The translations under genes were made by a program, and so were the position numbers. This document shows, one piece after another, positions 14,381 to 18,723 of a stretch of 18,723 nucleotides of DNA (within the stretch, counting starts at the first letter, position 1; each line of letters opens with the position of its first letter). The notes under the pieces were generated by a model. The model had not been told where the DNA came from. It worked only from the letters and a program-made list of their open reading frames with translations, and searched no databases. The stretch lies in NCBI GenBank assembly GCA_020343755.1, contig CP070810.1, forward strand, positions 923,913 to 942,635, given 5' to 3'. The DNA is from Dehalococcoidia bacterium. GTDB lineage: Bacteria; Chloroflexota; Dehalococcoidia; Dehalococcoidales; E44-bin46.

Positions 14381-15849
14381 TGTCCCTCCAGCTTGCCCGT
14401 TTTTATCTTGGCGATGAGCTCATCTTCACGCTTTATATCCTCCATGGTCTTTGGCTTTAGCTCCGGGGGTGGGGTCTCTAAGCCGTACTTCCATTTCAGG
14501 AAGCGCAGCCCGGTGATGGGGTAGAGAGCAGCGGTGAGCACATCACCAATGTCCTGAGTGAAGTCTTTTACCGCCTCTTTGGCTTGGTCTAATTCCGGCT
14601 CAAGCAGGTTGGCAGGGCGGCAGGTAATCGGGGTCTTGCCTCGCGGGTAGTGTTTAAGCACTATCTCTTGAACCTCAGGGTCAATGGGGGCTGGTGGTTT
14701 ACCGTAGAGTCCGTAAACATAGTCCTGTACCTGGCGCGATATCAGCTTGTATCTACCGACAAGGACATTGTTAACGGCTTGAACCCCCACAATCTGGCTG
14801 GTAGGGGTAACCAGGGGTGGGTAGCCCAGCTCTTTTCTAACCCGTGGTAGCTCTTCATAAACCTCGTCAATTCTGTCCAGAGCATTTTGCTCCCGTAGCT
14901 GAGCCACCAGATTGGTAGTCATACCACCGGGAATTTGGTGCATCAGAACACCGGTATCAATGACTGCCATTCGGGTAGTATCTAGATAGTCCCGATACTT
15001 AGGGGCTATCGACTCAATATACTGTCCCAACTTGGATAGGTGAGCTAAATTCAGCCCGGTGTCTCTGGGGGTTCCTTGAAGAGCAACTACAATGGGTTCA
15101 ATGGCAGGGTGGGATGAGCGCAAAGCAAACGGAGCCAGGGCAGTGTCAATAATATCTACCCCAGCTTCAATCGCCTTGAGGCAGCTCATAGATGCCATGC
15201 CGCTGGTATAGTGGGTATGTAGGTGTACTGGTATCTTCAGGACTTTCTTCAGGGCTTTAACCAAGGTATAGGCATCATCAGGGGCAATAAGTCCTGCCAT
15301 GTCCTTAATGCATAGGCTGTCAGCTCCCATATCTTGGAGGATGAGCGCTTTGTTGACATAATAATCAAGATTATATACCGGCCCTCCCATTTTGCGCTCG
15401 GTAAGAGAGTAGCATATGGAGAGCTGGGCGTGCTTACCGCACTCTTTAATTGCCTTCAGGGAGGTCTCAAAATTGCGCTCATCATTGACGGCATCAAACA
15501 CCCTGAAAACATCAATCCCGACTTCAGCGGCGTGATGGACAAAGGCAGTAACCACGTCATCGGCGTAGTGACGATAACCCACTAGGTTCTGTCCTCTGAG
15601 TAGCATTTGTAGTCGAGTATCAGGCATCAATTTCTTCAGGATGCGTGGTCTTTGCCACGGGTCTTCGTTTAGAAATCGGGTAGGGACATCAAAGGTGGCA
15701 CCACCCCAGACCTCCATGGAGTAGAAGCCAACTTTGTTCATCTCCTCAGCGATAGGAGCCATGTCTTCAGTTCGCATTCGTGTAGCTAGCGAGGATTGAT
15801 GCCCATCACGGAAAGTAACATCAGTGATCTTCAGGGGGTTCTTTGTCAC
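14365..15849 (-). CDS. Biotin-dependent carboxyltransferase, 5S / PycB / OadA catalytic type (no biotin domain)
   Basis: This TIM-barrel carboxyltransferase moves CO2 between carboxybiotin and pyruvate/oxaloacetate. From the chosen start (494 residues) it has RDGHQSSLATRMR at 14-26, LLRGQNLVGYRHY at 83-95, FRVFDAVND at 115-123, CIKDMAG with the carbamylated lysine K182, and the metal ligands HLHTHYTSG at 209-217. It ends at a charged tail (EGQWWGK) with no biotinyl domain and no AMKM motif, so it must use a separate biotin carrier. A longer ORF from TTG at 15870 is possible, but GGGAGGAG falls inside it, 9 bases before GTG at 15849, which is therefore the better start. Only 37 bases separate it from the upstream 12S-like gene. 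Pyruvate carboxylase subunit B and transcarboxylase 5S are both possible names. Confidence 0.9.
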   Translation of the reverse strand: MTKNPLKITDVTFRDGHQSSLATRMRTEDMAPIAEEMNKVGFYSMEVWGGATFDVPTRFLNEDPWQRPRILKKLMPDTRLQMLLRGQNLVGYRHYADDVVTAFVHHAAEVGIDVFRVFDAVNDERNFETSLKAIKECGKHAQLSICYSLTERKMGGPVYNLDYYVNKALILQDMGADSLCIKDMAGLIAPDDAYTLVKALKKVLKIPVHLHTHYTSGMASMSCLKAIEAGVDIIDTALAPFALRSSHPAIEPIVVALQGTPRDTGLNLAHLSKLGQYIESIAPKYRDYLDTTRMAVIDTGVLMHQIPGGMTTNLVAQLREQNALDRIDEVYEELPRVRKELGYPPLVTPTSQIVGVQAVNNVLVGRYKLISRQVQDYVYGLYGKPPAPIDPEVQEIVLKHYPRGKTPITCRPANLLEPELDQAKEAVKDFTQDIGDVLTAALYPITGLRFLKWKYGLETPPPELKPKTMEDIKREDELIAKIKTGKLEGQWWGK

Positions 15850-15886
15850 TGTGATTCGCTCCTCCCTCAAATTATTCTAAGTTCCT

Positions 15887-17446
15887 CTATAGGGGAATGT
15901 TGCCATGCTTCTTCCACGGGCGCTCTTCTTTCTTATTCAGTAGCGATTCCAGGGTGGCAATAACCTCGCGGCGGGTATCCCTGGCCCTGATTATCTTGTC
16001 AATATAGCCACCAGCGGCGGCAACATATGGGTTGTTAAACGTTTGGCGGTAGAGTTCAGCCACTTCCTGACGCTTAGCCTCGGGGTCGGCAGCCTTAGTG
16101 ATTTCACGGCGGAAGATAATAGCGGCTGCACCTTCAGCGCCCATCACTGCTAGCTCGGCAGTTGGCCAGGCCATGTAGACATCTGCACCAATTGACCTTG
16201 AGCACATGGAAACCTCAGAACCACCATAAGCCTTGTGAGTACAGACGGTAATCTTGGGCACGGTGGCTTCAGAGTAAGCAGAAAGCACCTTGGCCCCGTG
16301 GCGAATGACACCGCCAAACTCTTGGTAGGTGCCGGGCATATAGCCGGGGACATCAACCAGGGTGAGTAGCGGGATGTTGAAGGCATCACAGAAGCGGATG
16401 AATCTGGCGGCTTTGTCTGAGGCATTGATGTCAAGAACACCTGCCATATAGCTAGGCTGATTAGCAATAATGCCCACCGCATGCCCGTTGAATCGGGCAA
16501 AACAGACAATCATATTCAAGGCATAGTGCTTGTGGGGTTCAAAAAACTCACCGTCATCTACAATGGCTTTAATTACCTGCTTCATATCATAGGCTTTGCG
16601 TGGGTTCTCGGGTACGATGGTGTCGAGTTCGGGGCAGGTGCGGTCGGCGGGGTCGGTGGGCTTTTTGTAGGTGGAGTCCGGCTTATCATAGACACTCTGG
16701 GGAAGATAGCTAAGGAGCTGTTTACAGCCTTCAATACACTCGGCATCACTATTATAAACAAAGTGGGCTACGCCACTCTTGACGTTGTGCACCATGGTTC
16801 CACCCAGTTGCTCATGAGTCACTTCCTCACTGGTGACTGCCTTGACCACATCTGGACCGGTGACATACATATAGCTTGAGCCCTTGACCATAAGTATCCA
16901 ATCAGTAAGGGCTGGAGAGTATACCGCACCACCGGCGCAGGGTCCCATACTCAGTGTTATCTGGGGGACGATTCCTGAATATAGGGTATTGCGATGGAAG
17001 ATTTGACCGTAGCCATCCAGGGCACTGATTCCTTCTTGAATACGGGCGCCACCGGTATCCAGCATGCCAATCAGCGGCACCCTCATCTTAGCCGCCAGAT
17101 CCATGGTCTTGGCTATCTTCCAAGCGTGCATCTCGCCTAGGCTGCCACCCCGTGAGGTGAAGTCTTGAGCATAGCAGCAAACGGTACGCCCATTTACCTT
17201 ACCGTAGCCGGTTACCACGCCGTCAGCTGGGATGTCAACCTTGTCTAAGCCAAAGTAGTGGCAGTGGTGTTTGACATGCATGCCAGTTTCCACGAAGGTG
17301 TCAGGGTCAAAAAGAAGGTCAATCCTCTCCCGGGCAGTCAGTTTGTTTTGAGCATGCTGTTTTTTGATTTGCTCTGGCCCGCCCATCTGTTTAATTTTGG
17401 CTTCTCTTGCCTCTAATTCAGTAATAAGTTCTTCATTAGTTGGCAT
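15887..17446 (-). CDS. Acyl-CoA carboxylase carboxyltransferase subunit (PccB / MmdA / transcarboxylase 12S type)
   Basis: This crotonase-fold carboxyltransferase has 519 residues, the usual length. Visible family blocks are KLTARERIDLLFDPDTF, GARIQEG, the oxyanion-forming GPCAGGAVYSPALTDW in the N-half, and DVPGYMPGTYQEFGGVIRHGAK in the C-half. The C-terminus, KHGNIPL, is the classic PccB ending. It would act on propionyl-/methylmalonyl-CoA or a related thioester with carboxybiotin. The segment KAYGGSEVSMCSR differs from the common KAYGGAYDVM of PccB. GTG at 17452 is possible, but AGGTGG sits 7 bases before ATG at 17446, so the latter was chosen. The next gene is a 5S-like subunit, as in transcarboxylase loci. 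Confidence 0.92.
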   Translation of the reverse strand: MPTNEELITELEAREAKIKQMGGPEQIKKQHAQNKLTARERIDLLFDPDTFVETGMHVKHHCHYFGLDKVDIPADGVVTGYGKVNGRTVCCYAQDFTSRGGSLGEMHAWKIAKTMDLAAKMRVPLIGMLDTGGARIQEGISALDGYGQIFHRNTLYSGIVPQITLSMGPCAGGAVYSPALTDWILMVKGSSYMYVTGPDVVKAVTSEEVTHEQLGGTMVHNVKSGVAHFVYNSDAECIEGCKQLLSYLPQSVYDKPDSTYKKPTDPADRTCPELDTIVPENPRKAYDMKQVIKAIVDDGEFFEPHKHYALNMIVCFARFNGHAVGIIANQPSYMAGVLDINASDKAARFIRFCDAFNIPLLTLVDVPGYMPGTYQEFGGVIRHGAKVLSAYSEATVPKITVCTHKAYGGSEVSMCSRSIGADVYMAWPTAELAVMGAEGAAAIIFRREITKAADPEAKRQEVAELYRQTFNNPYVAAAGGYIDKIIRARDTRREVIATLESLLNKKEERPWKKHGNIPL

Positions 17447-17507
17447 TGTCACACCACCTTTTTGCTGTTACTATTGCAGTGAATTATTAACTAATTCTTG
17501 ACCTTGG

Positions 17508-17536
17508 ATACTAGCATAAGCCTTTTTCTGTTTCAA
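17508..17536 (-). promoter_or_regulatory. Predicted promoter for the carboxyltransferase operon
   Basis: On the minus strand: TTGAAA (17536-17531), a 17-base spacer, then TAGTAT (17513-17508) preceded by TGC (extended -10). The start would be near 17501, 55 bases before the carboxyltransferase ATG. Confidence 0.6.
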
Positions 17537-17545
17537 GGCAAACTC

Positions 17546-17574
17546 TTGCTAAGCGAGCAGTGTTGTAGTATACA
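17546..17574 (+). promoter_or_regulatory. Possible promoter for folK-queD
   Basis: TTGCTA (17546-17551), a 17-base spacer and TATACA (17569-17574); an overlapping TACAAT at 17571-17576 would give a 19-base spacer. It is divergent from the carboxyltransferase promoter, with the two -35 elements about 10 bases apart. Confidence 0.42.
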
Positions 17575-17613
17575 ATAGATTAGGTGGTGAGTCCACTATC
17601 AGGAGGATACCAG

Positions 17614-18105
17614 GTGACGATTGAACCAGTAGTAGTCTATCTTGGTCTTGGCTCAAATATGGGTAACCGCCAAGATAATCTGGATAGAGCATTAGACCTC
17701 CTCTCGCAAAGGTTGCGAGTAGGAAAGGTTTCATCCGTCTATGATACTGAACCAGTAGGTAATACTAATCAGCCCCGCTTTCTCAACCTGGTATGTCAGG
17801 TTTATACCATGCTAGCCCCAAAAGAGCTACTTACCCTGGCTAAGGGGATTGAGAGTAAACTAGGTAGGGTAGTTGGTAAATCTAACGCTCCCCGCCCTAT
17901 TGATATAGATATCTTGTTTTATGGTGACCAGGTTATTGATACTCCTGAGCTGGTTATTCCTCATCCCCGGCTGGCGGAGAGGGCCTTTGTTCTTGTTCCT
18001 CTAGCCGAGATTGCCCCTGACCTTCAGCATCCGGTAATTGGCAAGACTGTTAAAGAGTTGTTACAGGGGATAACTGAGAAGCAGGGTGTGTTCAAGTTTG
18101 AGTAG
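17614..18105 (+). CDS. folK: 2-amino-4-hydroxy-6-hydroxymethyldihydropteridine diphosphokinase (FolK)
   Basis: FolK transfers pyrophosphate from ATP to 6-hydroxymethyl-7,8-dihydropterin in folate synthesis. This 163-residue protein has the family start VYLGLGSNMGNR (residues 8-19), YDTEPVG at 43-49, and the signature RPIDIDILFYG at 94-104 with the metal-binding D97 and D99. VIPHPRLAERAFVLVPLAEIAPD is the usual C-terminal block. An earlier GTG at 17584 is in frame, but AGGAGG (17601-17606) lies inside that extension, 7 bases before GTG at 17614, so the shorter start is preferred. It is followed 21 bases later by queD, another pterin enzyme. Confidence 0.96.
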   Translation: MTIEPVVVYLGLGSNMGNRQDNLDRALDLLSQRLRVGKVSSVYDTEPVGNTNQPRFLNLVCQVYTMLAPKELLTLAKGIESKLGRVVGKSNAPRPIDIDILFYGDQVIDTPELVIPHPRLAERAFVLVPLAEIAPDLQHPVIGKTVKELLQGITEKQGVFKFE

Positions 18106-18126
18106 GAGCATAGTTGAGGAGGGAGA

Positions 18127-18498
18127 ATGTATCAGGTATCCATAGAGCAGCATTTTGATGCCGCGCACTTTTTGCGAGGCTATCGGGGTAAGTGTGAGGC
18201 GCTGCATGGGCATCGTTTCCGGGTGGTGGTCAGGGTAAAGGCTTCTGAGGTTGACGATATTGGTCTAGCCTATGATTTTGTTGATTTAAAAAGGCAGCTG
18301 GGCGACATTCTATCTAGGTTTGACCATACCTGTCTTAATGATGTGCCGCCTTTTGATAAAATAAACCCGTCTTCAGAGAATATTGCTTCTACTATTTATA
18401 ATGAGCTTCAACCTAAACTGGCTGGTGCCCCGGTTTCCCTGGTCTGTGTCGAGGTATGGGAGTCTCCCCAGAGCGGGGTAGCCTATAGCCCTGACTAA
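18127..18498 (+). CDS. queD: 6-carboxy-5,6,7,8-tetrahydropterin synthase / PTPS family (QueD)
   Basis: This 123-residue enzyme belongs to the 6-pyruvoyl tetrahydropterin synthase fold (COG0720). Zinc ligands are H14, H27 and H29 (AAH, HGH). The catalytic cysteine is C23, followed by E24 (CEALHGH); DH at 66-67 and E112 complete the site. The usual role is the second step of queuosine and other 7-deazapurine synthesis from dihydroneopterin triphosphate. Because it follows folK and carries Cys plus Glu before HGH, it may act in folate synthesis as a substitute for FolB; that is inference. GGAGGGAG precedes the ATG closely. A hairpin repeat and terminators follow. Confidence 0.92.
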   Translation: MYQVSIEQHFDAAHFLRGYRGKCEALHGHRFRVVVRVKASEVDDIGLAYDFVDLKRQLGDILSRFDHTCLNDVPPFDKINPSSENIASTIYNELQPKLAGAPVSLVCVEVWESPQSGVAYSPD

Positions 18499-18512
18499 TA
18501 GATTATTTATGA

Positions 18513-18557
18513 ACCTCACCCCCTTGTTCCCCCTCTCCTTATCAAGGAGAGGGGGGA
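18513..18557. repeat. Dispersed hairpin repeat, copy 2
   Basis: CCCCCTCTCCTT (18529-18540) and AAGGAGAGGGGG (18544-18555) form a perfect 12-bp stem with a 3-base loop, preceded by ACCTCACCC. The same order is found on the minus strand at 2767-2810. It lies 15 bases after the queD stop. No T-run follows, so it is more likely a mobile or processing element than a terminator. Confidence 0.7.
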
Positions 18558-18562
18558 TTTAA

Positions 18563-18588
18563 TTAAAAAGAGAGGCTTTGCTCTCTTT
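18563..18588 (-). terminator. Intrinsic terminator, minus strand
   Basis: AAAGAGAG (18567-18574) and CTCTCTTT (18581-18588) form an 8-bp stem around a 6-base loop. On the minus strand the stem is followed by further T residues (CTCTCTTTTTAATT). It would end a transcript coming from the right edge of the window. Confidence 0.55.
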
Positions 18589-18590
18589 GA

Positions 18591-18625
18591 CTCTCGTTAC
18601 TCCGGGGTAGTAACCAGAGAGTTTT
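18591..18625 (+). terminator. Intrinsic terminator, plus strand, after queD
   Basis: CTCTC-GTTACT (18591-18601) pairs with AGTAAC-C-AGAG (18609-18619), with one bulged base and a 7-base loop, and TTTT follows at 18622-18625. It would end the folK-queD transcript. Confidence 0.5.
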
Positions 18626-18723
18626 AGAGGGGCTTAGTCCCATGATAGGAAGATACATTCATATCATGATTATCTTCCCCTTCCCCTTGTAGAAGTACAC
18701 AATTGGCAACAAGGTTGGTAATC
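18624..18723 (-). CDS. Possible C-terminal end of a gene entering from the right edge (partial)
   Basis: On the minus strand one frame is open from the window edge to a TAA at 18626-18624, giving 32 residues that end SSYHGTKPL. I do not recognise the protein. The only support is the open frame plus the minus-strand terminator 36 bases beyond the stop. A second frame stays open to a TGA at 18661-18659, so the frame choice is uncertain, and chance openness over this length is quite likely. Confidence 0.25.
   Translation of the reverse strand, partial: ITNLVANCVLLQGEGEDNHDMNVSSYHGTKPL

Noticed and set aside
15850..15870. TTG start for the 5S/PycB-type gene
   Set aside because: The extension contains the GGGAGGAG ribosome binding site of the GTG at 15849, so it is leader, not coding.
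16481..16879. Plus-strand ORF of 132 codons opposite the acyl-CoA carboxyltransferase
   Set aside because: It is the shadow of a strongly conserved gene and resembles no family.
17584..17613. Earlier GTG start for folK
   Set aside because: AGGAGG lies within this stretch at the correct distance from GTG 17614, where the family N-terminus begins.
1..18723. CRISPR array, tRNA or rRNA gene, transposase, prophage or defence system
   Set aside because: No repeated spacers, cloverleaf sequences, rRNA motifs or recognisable mobile or defence proteins were seen in any frame.

Overview
The window is ordinary-looking chromosome of roughly half GC from an anaerobic bacterium. It holds a complete Rnf ferredoxin:NAD+ oxidoreductase operon, a MacAB-type exporter, a pair of biotin-dependent carboxyltransferase subunits with no biotin carrier, and several housekeeping genes. 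The gene set and protein flavour suggest Chloroflexota, perhaps Dehalococcoidia. That placement is recognition from memory, not a computed phylogeny. I saw no rRNA, tRNA, CRISPR array, phage genes or insertion sequence.

Layout. (1) 1-3313, plus strand: the end of a MacA-like adaptor, a MacB-like ATPase and permease that overlap by 4 bases, a hairpin repeat, then a CvpA-like membrane protein. (2) 3380-4763, minus strand: rsmD and coaD (TTGA overlap), then an Alvin-type 2[4Fe-4S] ferredoxin. An extended -10 promoter lies upstream of rsmD. (3) 4881-10774, minus strand: apbE-rnfCDGEAB, tightly packed with several overlapping start and stop codons. ApbE attaches FMN to RnfG and RnfD; RnfB and RnfC carry the Fe-S and flavin/NADH parts; RnfA and RnfE carry paired membrane cysteines. 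Between the predicted apbE promoter and apbE lies a hairpin with a U-rich tail, which looks like a leader terminator. (4) 11050-12087, plus strand: two tiny overlapping ORFs (a basic 40-residue protein and a 31-residue single-span protein), a strong hairpin, and a 228-residue membrane protein with an internal duplication. (5) 12194-14022, plus strand: NAD kinase, an ArgA-like N-acetyltransferase and a Nudix ADP-ribose pyrophosphatase, 1 base apart. (6) 14027-17446, minus strand: carboxyltransferase of the 12S/PccB type, carboxyltransferase of the 5S/PycB type, and a HIT protein. (7) 17614-18498, plus strand: folK and queD. They are followed by a second copy of the hairpin repeat and two opposed terminators, which suggest another minus-strand gene entering from the right edge.

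In energy terms, the Rnf complex would couple reduced ferredoxin to NADH formation and ion export. The 12S/5S pair would move carboxyl groups between CoA thioesters and pyruvate/oxaloacetate if a biotin carrier exists elsewhere. The best candidates for something undescribed are the apbE-rnf leader terminator and the small-ORF pair facing it. Several starts were moved from the longest possible ORF to a codon with a proper ribosome binding site.
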